Origin: Tritrichomonas musculus
Taxonomy: Eukaryota > Parabasalia > Tritrichomonadida > Tritrichomonadidae
Assembly: GCA_039105265.1 (NCBI GenBank)
Contig: JAPFFF010000298.1
Span: 1-27,358, forward strand
Direction: 5' to 3'
Length of the DNA: 27,358 nt
Below the pieces are notes generated by a model. It was not told the origin of the DNA. It searched no databases and saw nothing but the letters and a program-made list of their open reading frames with translations. The translations under genes were made by a program, and so were the position numbers. Each line of letters begins with the position of its first letter. The stretch's first letter is position 1. This document shows positions 9,709-18,796 of this stretch, in pieces.

Positions 9709-10075
9709 ATTATATATTATTTTACCTAATATAAAGAACTAATATATTTCAAGAATTTTGCTTTTTCTTGCTTTTATAATAAGATATAAAAGCATTTTAA
9801 AGCCATTTTAACGTACGAAAAACGGTTACCCGTGCTCCTTATATAAATGGGATCCGAAATCGGCGGTTATGGAAAATCGAATTCTTCAATATAACTTATA
9901 TTAATAAGAATACTATTTAATATTTAATAAAATTTATTTGGTAAAAACATAATCGAATGTAGGGGTTTTGAGATATAAATCTTAAGAAAAAGTTTCTCAT
10001 TTGAAAGCTTATTCGGTTGTATCAATTCAAATCATATTTTAGTTAACTTTTTATATTCTTTATATAATTATATTG
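9709..10075. other. AT-rich spacer, no gene seen
   Basis: Between MITE copy 2 and the third TTAA element. It has a local GC-richer patch around 9820-9880 containing AACGGTTACCCG and CGGCGGTTATGG, i.e. two CGGTTA words that fit a loose Myb consensus. No ORF or tRNA-like cloverleaf was recognised. Confidence 0.55.
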
Positions 10076-10312
10076 TTAAGGTACAAATCTAGTACGTTAT
10101 AGATTGAGAGAAAGCACGTTATATATTTGAGACCCCTTGCCCTATTGAAAAAGTTTTATTTTGAATGCGTGTCAGATTTGAAATTCTGAACTTTATTTTT
10201 TTTTTTTATAAAATTTTATGATAAAAATATTTTTTTATATAACATGTCCTTTAGTTTTAATAAAGTGTCAAAAAAAATTGCGGTTTCTAAACGTACTAGA
10301 TTTGTACCTTAA
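10076..10312. mobile_element. TTAA-flanked MITE, copy C (237 bp)
   Basis: A perfect 23-bp terminal inverted repeat: TTAA, then GGTACAAATCTAGTACG, then TT, with its inverse ending at 10312. The interior is non-coding. The terminal sequence differs from the two other TTAA elements, so it is a separate family with the same target preference. It ends 216 bp upstream of the next gene's ATG. Confidence 0.85.
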
Positions 10313-10452
10313 CTAAAATATGATTTTTTCTTCAATTTAATATTCAAATCATCATTTAAACATTTTATAGATTAATTTGATGATAAAAAGAAATAAAAAT
10401 AATCTGGATTTAGCTCAAAAAATTAAAAATTCATTCTAAAAAAGAAAAATGA

Positions 10453-10458
10453 CCGTTA
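10453..10458 (+). promoter_or_regulatory. Myb-type CCGTTA site upstream of the 10528 gene
   Basis: CCGTTA within GACCGTTAA, 70 bp before the ATG. The same nine bases in the same orientation stand just upstream of the 13569 minus-strand gene. The core (TAACGG on the other strand) fits the Myb consensus YAACNG. Trichomonas is known to use Myb proteins on AAC-core promoter elements. Function here is inferred. Confidence 0.4.
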
Positions 10459-10467
10459 AGTGACTTA

Positions 10468-10483
10468 AGGTGAATATTCACCT
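10468..10483. promoter_or_regulatory. 16-bp palindrome with initiator-like TCACC in the promoter of the 10528 gene
   Basis: AGGTGAATATTCACCT is a perfect palindrome 45 bp before the ATG. The 11-mer TTAAGGTGAAT covering its left half also occurs in the divergent promoter at 19515-19525. TCACC resembles the TCA-type initiator of trichomonads. The implied leader would carry a start-stop ATGTGA at 10510 and an out-of-frame ATG at 10521. Confidence 0.35.
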
Positions 10484-10527
10484 CTCAAATATTTCTTCAA
10501 GATATGTGAGCACGTTTAAAATGATAA

Positions 10528-11640
10528 ATGGATCTATCAATAGACGCTTTACTACATCAAAGACAAGAAGAAATAAAATCTCAGCAAGCAAATGTTTTAA
10601 ATGAAGACGAAGAATCCTTTTCTTCATTTGCTTCTGCAAGAGAAAGGAGCAGTGATAACCAAATGACAAATATTTTCCAAAAAAAACTCGAATTCCCATA
10701 TCCTCCAACTCCATTTTATTACATATTAGATAAATTTGATTTCAAACCTGATGGAAATATACCTACATTTCCTCGCCTAACTAAATTAACTTATCAAATG
10801 TTAAAGTTTTATCCAAAAAAGCTTGCTTTTTCAGAAACCCTTATATTTACTATATTACAAGAAATGATAATTCATCCAAGCGTTTCAGATGAACTCGGAA
10901 AACTATTGATTCGCTATTGCCGACATAATTTACCCAACTATCAAATTAATTTATGCATATGGATTAATTTTATTTCTGAAATCAGTATATCATATCCAAA
11001 TCTTCTTGTTTATGCGCTCGCAATTGCTCATCCAAAATTTTTTCAACAAGAATTTGCTGATAATTATTCTAATGACGAAGTCATAATTCTCTTATTAGCT
11101 TCGCTGCTATGCCACTGCATTGTTGAAAATGATTGCTTTGTTTATATTCTCTCATCACTTGAAGAATATCTTGAAAATTCAATTTCACCTAATGTTTATG
11201 ATATATTTGCTCTTTCTTTTGATCATGTCGATCCAGAAATGTTTTTATCTTTCCCCTCTCTTCTTCCATTAAATTCAAATTCTGAAATAATATTGAAAAA
11301 AACGTGCTTTACTGTTATTTGTAGATTAATCGGAATTGATCAAACCAACGAAATTGATATAATTATTACCAATTTATCTCGTTTACAGGCCGTTTGTGAT
11401 GCAAACGATCAAATTCTTGAACAAAGCATTTCTATTGTTGTTACATATATTGAAAAGTTATGCTTATGCTTGATTAAAAATAATGAAATTTCAATTGAGC
11501 AATTGGAAAAAATTAGGAGCTCATTGATTCTACAAAAAAAAGTTGATCCAACTGAACTCATAGAAATAAAAGATAAATTACATATAACAAAGACCCAAAT
11601 TGATTACTATATTGAGATGGTAGGTAAGAAATTAGAATAA
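10528..11640 (+). CDS. Hypothetical alpha-helical protein (370 aa)
   Basis: A full-length, uninterrupted reading frame that I do not recognise. The first 50 residues are polar and probably disordered, followed by a segment rich in Pro and Tyr (FPYPPTPFYY, near residue 56). The rest is a run of amphipathic and hydrophobic helices (for example DEVIILLLASLLCHCIVEND, VIILLLASLLCHC around 185-200) that looks like an all-helical repeat or scaffold fold rather than true membrane segments. The C-terminal 60 residues are Lys/Glu-rich helix. The start at 10528 gives the longest frame. Two upstream ATGs (10510, 10521) lie out of frame or are closed at once, so translation may be modest. It is the first gene after the MITE cluster and has its own promoter. 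The TAA stop runs into AAA, as common for polyadenylation in trichomonads. Confidence 0.8.
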   Translation: MDLSIDALLHQRQEEIKSQQANVLNEDEESFSSFASARERSSDNQMTNIFQKKLEFPYPPTPFYYILDKFDFKPDGNIPTFPRLTKLTYQMLKFYPKKLAFSETLIFTILQEMIIHPSVSDELGKLLIRYCRHNLPNYQINLCIWINFISEISISYPNLLVYALAIAHPKFFQQEFADNYSNDEVIILLLASLLCHCIVENDCFVYILSSLEEYLENSISPNVYDIFALSFDHVDPEMFLSFPSLLPLNSNSEIILKKTCFTVICRLIGIDQTNEIDIIITNLSRLQAVCDANDQILEQSISIVVTYIEKLCLCLIKNNEISIEQLEKIRSSLILQKKVDPTELIEIKDKLHITKTQIDYYIEMVGKKLE

Positions 11641-11970
11641 AATCAAAAGATCTTCTGAAAATAAATCGTATATTTAACTTATGCAGAAGATTAAAAGAAG
11701 AAGAAAATGAAATTATCAACCTTAAGAATACACAATATCGCTCAAGTTTTGTTTATATTTTTTTCAGAATTATATTTTTTAATATTGAAATACCATCATT
11801 CCAAAATAGATTTCATCTGAATCAAAATAACCCACTGATATATATATATATATACTATGTATTTAATAAATAAAATCGCCATGAAATCATCTATTAAGCA
11901 TAAAAATTAAAGATAAAATAACATTTATAAAACTATATATATACACTGAGAACAAATATACATATTAGAA
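11641..11970. other. Tail-to-tail intergenic region with TA microsatellite
   Basis: Between convergent genes (plus gene ending 11640, minus gene ending 11971). It holds a short (TA)n run around 11838-11853 and further TATATA near 11935-11942. Presumably both 3' UTRs lie here. No gene is seen. Confidence 0.6.
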
Positions 11971-13569
11971 TTATGCTTCCGCTTGAATAATTGCTTCATC
12001 GTCAGATTGATCATGGATATCCATTAAGTCCTTGCCATCATTATGACGATGATGGCGATGATGCTTACGCTTATGCCTATCACTTTTATCTTTTCGGGAT
12101 CTAATTTCTTTAGCTTCTTTAGGTAATAATAATTGCTTCAAAAATTTTTCTAAAGAACGGTCCATTTTAGCGTTCAAAAAGTCGAAGTTGCATCTATCCA
12201 TTGCTGATGAAGGATAGTTCGGCAAAACCTCTTTGTTAAAGTATTCTGAAAAATTGCGTAATGGTTTTGTAACAATAGCAGTTTCGAGCGTATTCGTATT
12301 AATTCGACTTTTTGCAACAGCTTTATATACAACGCCATCTATAAATTCAAGACACTTCAAATTAATAATATTTTTAATTTCTGTGTCGTCAAAAACGAAA
12401 TTGGCAGGGATTTTATTATTTTCCATCTGTTCTTCTTCTTCTTTCTCTGGGAAATCTTCTTGTTCAGCTTTTACATCCTTTTCTTCTTCAGCAGCTCTTT
12501 CCTCTTCTTCTGTATCAGAATAGTCAGTTAGTAGATGCGATTTGGGGTTTTCTTCTTTTATTTCTCTTTGTTTTGTTTGCTTTATTATTTTTACTTGTTT
12601 GGGCCTATTTACATATTTGACCTTAGGCTTCTCTTCTTCTGAAGATTTTGATGAATATTCATCTATGTTATCAATATTATCATCATCATTTTCATGATAA
12701 GCAAATTCAAGATTCCTTAATTCTTCAAATTCGTCCGCAACACTTTGTTTGAGGAAGATCAAATCTTTTGGATGGAAAAATAATGGTAATTGATTTGTAT
12801 TTGATGCTTTGTTTGATCTTGATCTCGTTTTTGGAATTTGCTTTTCATTTTCACGCTCTGCAAATAGAGCTTCAACAGCTTTTGCAGCAGCTGTATAAGG
12901 CCTTTGCTCTCTTCTCAGAGAATAGTCTACTGGAATAAAGTCAAGAAGAGGTGAAACTGCTTGCTTTGGGGTATATGGGGGTACTGTTGGCAACGCGTTT
13001 AGAGCAGCTCCTGGAGCTGCATTATCTGCATCACTTATTTTATTAGGCAATGGTGGGATACTAATCCCTAGATTAATAACTGGTGATAATGTATCTAACG
13101 CTTGTGGCCATAAAGATAATAATGGCGTTTTAATATCAAGTGTATAAGCTGCATTATTCGCTGATCGATCAATTTTTTTTGTGGTATTGACAACAAAGTG
13201 AGGCCGATTTTTTAAAACACGAATTGGTAATATTGAAGGAATACTTTTTGAAGCAATATCTATATCAGTTTGGTTAAATATCGTTTTTGTCATGAATGTA
13301 TTTGATGTTAATTCAATACATTGATTAATTAAATTTTGTTTATGTTTTTCAAATCTTTTGCTTTCTTTAATAACATTTTTACGGTGAAAAAGTAATATCA
13401 TTCGAAACCATTTTCGACGTTGTGCTTGTTTTCGTTTTTTAGCTTCACGTATCTTTCTTTCTTGTTTTGCAACTTGTTGAATTTGTTCAGCTTGATTTAG
13501 TTCGTGATAATCATTCTCATCATCTGAAATAATCATTGTTGATAAAGTAAATGCATCATCAGAGCTCAT
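11971..13569 (-). CDS. Hypothetical charged, low-complexity protein (532 aa), possibly nuclear
   Basis: Not recognised as a family member. Visible layout: an acidic N-terminus (SDDENDY), then a strongly basic helical block at about residues 35-65 (KIREAKKRKQAQRRKWFRM) that would serve as a nuclear localisation signal. Next comes a Pro/Ala-rich middle (around 160-225), a long Glu/Lys/Asp tract (about 290-395) and a folded-looking stretch of about 90 residues (FVFDDTEIKNIINLKCLEFI onward). The end is a His/Arg/Lys-rich tail (HKRKHHRHHRH) followed by an acidic tip. Such alternation of basic and acidic tracts is typical of nuclear or nucleolar proteins, but that is inference. The ATG at 13569 is preceded by a short leader and a CCGTTA box. 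It is the first of the minus-strand genes reading leftward. The TAA stop is at 11971. Confidence 0.8.
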   Translation of the reverse strand: MSSDDAFTLSTMIISDDENDYHELNQAEQIQQVAKQERKIREAKKRKQAQRRKWFRMILLFHRKNVIKESKRFEKHKQNLINQCIELTSNTFMTKTIFNQTDIDIASKSIPSILPIRVLKNRPHFVVNTTKKIDRSANNAAYTLDIKTPLLSLWPQALDTLSPVINLGISIPPLPNKISDADNAAPGAALNALPTVPPYTPKQAVSPLLDFIPVDYSLRREQRPYTAAAKAVEALFAERENEKQIPKTRSRSNKASNTNQLPLFFHPKDLIFLKQSVADEFEELRNLEFAYHENDDDNIDNIDEYSSKSSEEEKPKVKYVNRPKQVKIIKQTKQREIKEENPKSHLLTDYSDTEEEERAAEEEKDVKAEQEDFPEKEEEEQMENNKIPANFVFDDTEIKNIINLKCLEFIDGVVYKAVAKSRINTNTLETAIVTKPLRNFSEYFNKEVLPNYPSSAMDRCNFDFLNAKMDRSLEKFLKQLLLPKEAKEIRSRKDKSDRHKRKHHRHHRHNDGKDLMDIHDQSDDEAIIQAEA

Positions 13570-13595
13570 ATTTAAAATTTAACCTTGGATAATAT

Positions 13596-13601
13596 TAACG
13601 G
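13596..13601 (-). promoter_or_regulatory. Myb-type CCGTTA site upstream of the 13569 gene
   Basis: On the gene's strand GACCGTTAA (13595-13603), about 26 bp before the ATG. It is identical over nine bases, and in the same direction, to the box at 10451 upstream of the previous gene. Confidence 0.4.
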
Positions 13602-13849
13602 TCAATTTTTTGCATTCAATTTGAAACATTTTAAAAATCAGTTAGGAAATAGTTTTGATATTGATCTGTTCTCTCTTTTAAAACCTACTTTTATTTATTA
13701 TTATAGTAAATTCAAAAAAATATCATTCATTAATAACAATGCTAATCAACAGCAAAATCAAATCAAACAAAAAAAGAATAGAAAAATATAATGTTTGAAC
13801 AATGAAGAACTTTAATGAAAAAACAGACATTTAATTTTGTCTTTTTTTT

Positions 13850-14968
13850 TTAATTATCATTGTTCGATAAAGAAGAATTTGGTGAATCAGCTGGTAAATG
13901 AGCATTTACCTCATCATCGCTGTTTACAGATACATTTACATTTTCCTGATTATTTGCCTGGTCTTCATTTAAAGGAGCAATTTTGTTTGCTATTGCTTTC
14001 GTAACATTTTTATCGTAATCTTGATGAGCTGATGGATGATCACCGTTTTCTTCTTCTTCTTCATTTTCCAAATCTGGAATTTGATTATCATTACCAACTT
14101 CTTCTTCTTCTTCAATATTTGCAATATCTGGTTCAAACGGGTTTTCATGCTCTTCTTCATTATGCTGATCTTCTTCATGATCAACTTCAAATTGGTTTCC
14201 ATTTTCTTTGAATTCGATATTAACTTCATTTTCATCGTTTACATCTTCCTCATTATCTTCTGAATTTGGCTCAAAGTTATTAGCTTCCAAATCTTCATTT
14301 ATTTCTTCTTCCTCAATTTGGCTGTCTTGGTACTTCTTGTTTTCTTCTTCTTCAGCTTCTTTAACAAGTCGTTGAAATTCTTTGTCTACATCTGAATTAT
14401 TCTCAGCTTTGTTGTCATTTTTAGATGAAATAATATCGAATATAGATTGGCTATCACTTTTTTGATTTTGATCGGGAGCAACTTCTTTTGAACTTTTTAG
14501 TACATTGTCTTTTTTACTTATCGGTGATTGCGACAAATATGAATTGAAATTCGTTTTAGTGTTAGTCTGGCTATTTAGGTTTGTGTTGCGATTTGGTGAG
14601 TAGAAAGTAATATTATTTCTTGTTGGAGAAGTATGCGATATATTGTTGAAGCCAGGTGAATTGTATGAAATGTTACTATGCATTGGCGAGTGGTGTGAGA
14701 TACTGTTGAAGATTGGTGATTGACTTATGTAATTTGCTCTCTTTGGGGACGACATCAAAGTGGTATAAGAAAATGTATTTGTAGTTGGCAAGTTTGTACT
14801 TTGGGGCGTAGATGTTTTGGCAAGTGATGAAAGTCGACGATATGAATCATTAATATTCTGAATTTCACGTCTATAAGACGAATCTAATTCATTTTTATTT
14901 TTTTGACATTTATAATTAAGAGCATCATAACGTCTAAGTTTTAGATTATAGTTGCTAGAACTGTACAT
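13850..14968 (-). CDS. Hypothetical acidic protein with SP decapeptide repeats (372 aa)
   Basis: Unrecognised. The N-terminal 50 residues are Tyr/Arg-rich and polar (SSYRREIQNINDSYRR). Residues 74-133 consist of six consecutive ten-residue units each starting Ser-Pro (SPIFNSISHH, SPMHSNISYN, SPGFNNISHT and so on), with Asn-Ile-Ser/Thr at positions 6-8 of the better units. Every unit offers a proline-directed phosphorylation site. From about residue 195 the protein is extremely Glu/Asp/Asn-rich and should be disordered. There is no signal peptide or membrane segment. The ATG at 14968 follows a 22-bp gap from a TAACGG box. It lies downstream of, and in the same direction as, the coiled-coil gene at 15344-18361, 375 bp apart, and probably is separately transcribed. 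A cytoskeletal or nuclear scaffold role is possible, but the sequence does not tell. Confidence 0.8.
   Translation of the reverse strand: MYSSSNYNLKLRRYDALNYKCQKNKNELDSSYRREIQNINDSYRRLSSLAKTSTPQSTNLPTTNTFSYTTLMSSPKRANYISQSPIFNSISHHSPMHSNISYNSPGFNNISHTSPTRNNITFYSPNRNTNLNSQTNTKTNFNSYLSQSPISKKDNVLKSSKEVAPDQNQKSDSQSIFDIISSKNDNKAENNSDVDKEFQRLVKEAEEEENKKYQDSQIEEEEINEDLEANNFEPNSEDNEEDVNDENEVNIEFKENGNQFEVDHEEDQHNEEEHENPFEPDIANIEEEEEVGNDNQIPDLENEEEEENGDHPSAHQDYDKNVTKAIANKIAPLNEDQANNQENVNVSVNSDDEVNAHLPADSPNSSLSNNDN
14879..14968 (-). other. N-terminal coding segment of the SP-repeat protein, basic and polar
   Basis: Codes for the first 30 residues of the 372-residue protein: Ser/Asn/Tyr then Lys/Arg-rich (LKLRRYDALNYK). 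No signal peptide. Listed only because the start choice rests on it: no upstream in-frame ATG is available before the promoter box. Confidence 0.3.
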
Positions 14969-15343
14969 TTATTTATTGTCGGTTTAAATCCGTTATTGAA
15001 AACGATACTAAATGGTTAATTATTAACCATTATGTACCAAATGAAATTAAAATGGCGCCAAATGTAAAAAATAGCTTTATATTTAAAAAAAGAAAACATT
15101 GATAAAAGATTTATACTTTAACTTTTAAAGGAAAGAACAAATAAATATCCCACAAATATTTTTTTAAATTAGTCCAAAGGCACTACATATCAAAAAAATG
15201 TACATTTGCAATTTAAAGGATTTGTTAACAATTTTATAATCAAATGCTTAATTGCTTTTTTTTAATGTAAAATAATTCAAATAAGATAAAAATAATAGTA
15301 GCATTATTGTTTTTTCAACATTTTACTAGAAAACATTGCTTTT
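14969..15343. other. Intergenic region between the coiled-coil gene and the SP-repeat gene
   Basis: 375 bp of AT-rich DNA. The left end is the promoter of the 14968 gene (TAACGG box; a GGTTAATTATTAACC palindrome at 15014-15028). The remainder should hold the 3' UTR of the gene ending at 15344. No small ORF or RNA gene was recognised. Confidence 0.6.
14990..14995 (-). promoter_or_regulatory. Myb-type TAACGG site upstream of the 14968 gene
   Basis: TAACGG on the gene's strand, 22-27 bp before the ATG. It is the same six-base word as at the genes starting 10528, 13569 and 18361, but inverted relative to those, as is usual for an orientation-independent protein site. Confidence 0.35.
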
Positions 15344-18300
15344 TCATTCATTTTCTTCGTCGTATTGGTCATAATCAGGATCGTTCATGAATTCATCATT
15401 CTTCCCATGCCTTTCATTTTTATTTATTTTCCGATTATTTACACTAGGGGATTTCAGCAATAAAGAGTTTACATCGTTTCTTAATACTTCAAACTTATGA
15501 GTTAACTCCTTCAAAGATTTCGATAAGCTACCGATATTAGAGTAATATGAATTGACTTGAACATATAATTGGCTTAATTTCTTATCAACATCATCAGAAT
15601 CGTTTTCACTTTTTGGTGAACCAATCGCTTTTTTAGGAGATGGAATCTTCTTTACTTCTCTTTCAACAAAATTACCTTGCTTACTTCTAGCCTTATCCGA
15701 ATTTGAAAATGCACCAGCATTATCAGAATCTTGAATTTGATTGATAATTAATCGGATGTTTTTATTGTCTTTGGTTAAAGCTTTATTTGAACGCATCAAT
15801 TCTTGTAGTGAATTCTCAAGATTTCTAATACGTTCAGATAAGTCTTCATCTGGAGAGTTGTCAAAGTCACTATTTCTGGAACTTTTTGATGTCATTTTCT
15901 TTACTTTTCTCTCTAATTCTTCAACTTTTCTCTCTAAATTAGAATTAAGTGCTTTGTTCTCAGTCTTCATTTCATTAATTCGCTTTTCAATTGAATCAAA
16001 TATTGAATTCTGCATTTTAGTGCCAGCTGTAGCATTTGCATTAATCAGATTTGAAAGCGAATTATCTGATTCTTCATCATCTTCGTCGTCTAGAAAACTT
16101 CCTTCTTGGGCGCCAGTATTAGCTGACAAAACCAAATGCTTTTCGAAATTCCTTTTAAGATGATGATATTGGCGCTGAAGTTTTGAAATCTGATTTGATT
16201 GATTCTTGAAAGCCGAAGATGATACGTCAGGTGAATTTAGATTGATATCACCTATTTTATTCTCAAGCTGATTGACTTCTGTACGAACTTTATTTAAGAA
16301 AGATGTGCTAAGTTCAATTTGATTAACTTTTGATTGAATATTAGAAACGATTGATTTAAGAGAATTAACTTCATTGACTAGATCATCATCAGCTATTATT
16401 TGGCCATCAAGATTATTATCACCATCAAGTGAAATCATAATATCAATTTCACCATCATCATCATCAATATTGCCTGATTTAGTTTTGCTCACAGGCAATG
16501 AAGAAGAAGATTTTCTTGAAATTTGGGAATTTCTTTGTTGATTTTGTACAATTACTTCACTGAGTGTTTCTTTCATTTTACGAAGATCATGAACGAGCTC
16601 GTTAAACTGTGTAATAAGTTTATTTTGACTTAATATTCCAGATTCGGTTCTTGCATGAAGAACTTTCAGATTTGTTTCAATTGCTTGAATGCGACTTGAG
16701 ATGTTCCGTGTGAGTGTATTATTATCTTGATCGTCATCATTATTTAATGATATGGATCGCTCTTTATATTGGTAACTTATAGGATTCTCTGCATTTCCAG
16801 CTGAAATTCCATTTGTCATAATATCATTTGATAAGTTTTCCACTTTTCGATTTAATGATTCAATTTCTGAATTGTTCTTTTCGTCGTTATCATTCTGCTT
16901 AGCTTCGATATTTTCTAGCTCTTTTTTAATTTGATCAAAGTATGAAACAAGGCCATTGTATTGACCAATAAGTAATGCCTGCTCACTAGAAATTTGGTTG
17001 ATTCGTTGTATAAGTTGATTTTCAATTCCTGATTCATTTGAATTAGATTTTAGTGTACTTATTTCATTTTTGAGCTTCTTAATTTCTTTTTTCATTGATA
17101 CAAAATCATTACTTGAATTTGAGTTTGGCAAGGATATTCCTTCATAATCATTCATTTTATTATAGATTGATTCAATATCTTCATGAATGTGATTGATATC
17201 ATCATTAATTTTGTTAACTTTGGCTTCTATTTCTTTGCATTTACTGGTCTTTTTAGCATGATCAGACTTATCTTCATTTATTTGTATTTCACGGGTAACA
17301 ACATTGTTTTGCTTAAGTTCTTGAATTTCAGATTTAAGAGTGCAAATGGATTTTCTTACTCTTTTTAGAGTTTCATTATCTTTTTGTTGAGATTCGATAA
17401 GAGAGTTTAATTTACTTTGGTATTCGACAGAAATTGCAATCCCAGAGTTAAATTGACTATTTTTAAGTTGGTCTATTTCATTTTGAATTTTGAATACATC
17501 TTTTGAGCATTTTTCTTGTTGAGCTGCAACAAGAGGAAATTGAGCAAGTTTTTCTCTAAGTGAGTTGAGCTTATTTTCATAATCTTGAACATCTTCGCGT
17601 AGAACACTTCTTTGTTGTATTGATTCAATTGATTCTTTCATTGATTCGATCTCTTTTTGGATTTGTGAGTTCCTATCAGATGAATTTACTTGATCGTCAG
17701 AAATATTCAATTGATCTCTTAAATAATTTAGTGTAATTTGAAAGTTTTGGATCTTTGAATTTAATCTAGTGAACTCTTGGTGATATTCTTGGCCATTCAT
17801 TTCTAAATTCTCAAGGTCAGCTCTTAAGCTAGAAATCGCTTTATTTGTACTTTCTTGGTATGCTTTTAAATGATTTTTCAACTTTTTAAATTTGGCCATA
17901 AATGTAGTTTTAAGAATAGAAAAAGTATTTTTGGATGATGAAGTTTCACCTGACTCGGTAAAATTTGTAAATTGTTCTTTTAAACATTTAATGTCAACTT
18001 TCATGTTTTCGATAGAAAGATCTTTTGTTTCTTCTTCTGCATTTTCTTCATTTCCTCTTTGTCTTAATTGTGCTTCAATTTTATTCAATCGATTTTGAAT
18101 ATGTGAAAAAGCAGTATCATAAGCTGAGAAAGTTGAGGTTTCCAAGATGATTTGCTCATTTATATCTTCATATCTTTGATTGATTTGATTAAGTTCCTTT
18201 TTAAAAGAATCATCTGATGAAATTAATGAGTCGTTTTTGAGAAATGATTTTATTAATGATTGTATTAAAAATTGCTGATTTTGAATAGTGCGATCCATTC

Positions 18301-18361
18301 TATCGATCTGTTGACCAATTGAAGGGTCTGGATCAATTGGAACTGATGGATCTGATTGCAT
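15344..18361 (-). CDS. Long coiled-coil protein (1005 aa), function unknown
   Basis: An almost wholly heptad-patterned protein rich in Glu, Gln, Lys, Asn, Ser and Leu/Ile, from about residue 20 to 960. Polar breaks occur near 130-150, 540-560, 640-680 and 760-790, where Asp/Asn/Ser-rich linkers (for example DDDDGEIDIM) interrupt the coil. No ATPase head, motor, kinase or membrane segment is visible, so it is not an SMC, kinesin or myosin. The N-terminus has a short Asp/Pro motif (SDPSVPIDPDPS) and the C-terminus ends acidic (NDPDYDQYDEENE). Proteins of this type usually act as structural linkers, tethers (golgin-like) or cytoskeletal/basal-body components. Which one applies is not decidable here. 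The first ATG at 18361 is taken. A CCGTTA box lies about 49 bp upstream. Confidence 0.88.
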   Translation of the reverse strand: MQSDPSVPIDPDPSIGQQIDRMDRTIQNQQFLIQSLIKSFLKNDSLISSDDSFKKELNQINQRYEDINEQIILETSTFSAYDTAFSHIQNRLNKIEAQLRQRGNEENAEEETKDLSIENMKVDIKCLKEQFTNFTESGETSSSKNTFSILKTTFMAKFKKLKNHLKAYQESTNKAISSLRADLENLEMNGQEYHQEFTRLNSKIQNFQITLNYLRDQLNISDDQVNSSDRNSQIQKEIESMKESIESIQQRSVLREDVQDYENKLNSLREKLAQFPLVAAQQEKCSKDVFKIQNEIDQLKNSQFNSGIAISVEYQSKLNSLIESQQKDNETLKRVRKSICTLKSEIQELKQNNVVTREIQINEDKSDHAKKTSKCKEIEAKVNKINDDINHIHEDIESIYNKMNDYEGISLPNSNSSNDFVSMKKEIKKLKNEISTLKSNSNESGIENQLIQRINQISSEQALLIGQYNGLVSYFDQIKKELENIEAKQNDNDEKNNSEIESLNRKVENLSNDIMTNGISAGNAENPISYQYKERSISLNNDDDQDNNTLTRNISSRIQAIETNLKVLHARTESGILSQNKLITQFNELVHDLRKMKETLSEVIVQNQQRNSQISRKSSSSLPVSKTKSGNIDDDDGEIDIMISLDGDNNLDGQIIADDDLVNEVNSLKSIVSNIQSKVNQIELSTSFLNKVRTEVNQLENKIGDINLNSPDVSSSAFKNQSNQISKLQRQYHHLKRNFEKHLVLSANTGAQEGSFLDDEDDEESDNSLSNLINANATAGTKMQNSIFDSIEKRINEMKTENKALNSNLERKVEELERKVKKMTSKSSRNSDFDNSPDEDLSERIRNLENSLQELMRSNKALTKDNKNIRLIINQIQDSDNAGAFSNSDKARSKQGNFVEREVKKIPSPKKAIGSPKSENDSDDVDKKLSQLYVQVNSYYSNIGSLSKSLKELTHKFEVLRNDVNSLLLKSPSVNNRKINKNERHGKNDEFMNDPDYDQYDEENE

Positions 18362-18796
18362 AATATTATTTAAACTATTTTAAATTCTTTATCAATATTT
18401 AAAAGATTTTAACGGACATATTATGAAAAACAAAAAATATGAAATGGGATTTATTTTTGAAAAAGAGAATCATAGATTAATTAAATTCTCTCCACATTAA
18501 TGAATAAAAGTATTCATATATACACATAAAATGTTTTATAATTCAATCCCAATTTTCAACGGCCGTTTTTATGAAGAAACGGGAACAAATAAAAATCGCA
18601 TTATTTAAAGAATAAGGGCTATTTTAGTTGCATTATACATCACCAATGAAACTATAAATATAATATTGACATCCGATTTCTTTCATTCTCGTCAAAAAAT
18701 TATATTCAATTTATATTGATATTACTACCTGAACATAAATAAATAACACTTATTTATATATAATATATGACATATCCGAAAAAATAAATAATAAAT
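18362..18796. other. Intergenic region, promoter of the coiled-coil gene and 3' end of the IST1-like gene
   Basis: 435 bp of AT-rich DNA. It contains the CCGTTA box and, at 18558-18567, the perfect palindrome AACGGCCGTT, which joins two inverted AACGG half sites. It stands out as a GC island in AT-rich sequence. No ORF or RNA gene recognised. Confidence 0.6.
18410..18415 (-). promoter_or_regulatory. Myb-type CCGTTA site upstream of the 18361 gene
   Basis: CCGTTA on the gene's strand within TCCGTTAAAA, 49-54 bp before the ATG. It is the fourth occurrence of this word close to a start codon in the window. Confidence 0.4.

Noticed and set aside
9810-9890. tRNA or small RNA gene in the GC-richer patch
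   Set aside because: No A/B box combination or cloverleaf could be made from the bases.
13585-13791. 68-codon plus frame near the 13569 gene start
   Set aside because: Overlaps the promoter of the minus-strand gene; Asn/Lys/Phe composition typical of AT-rich noise.
15741-16163. 140-codon plus frame antisense to the coiled-coil gene
   Set aside because: Shadow of the real gene's codon pattern; Ser-rich antisense of Glu/Asp/Asn codons.
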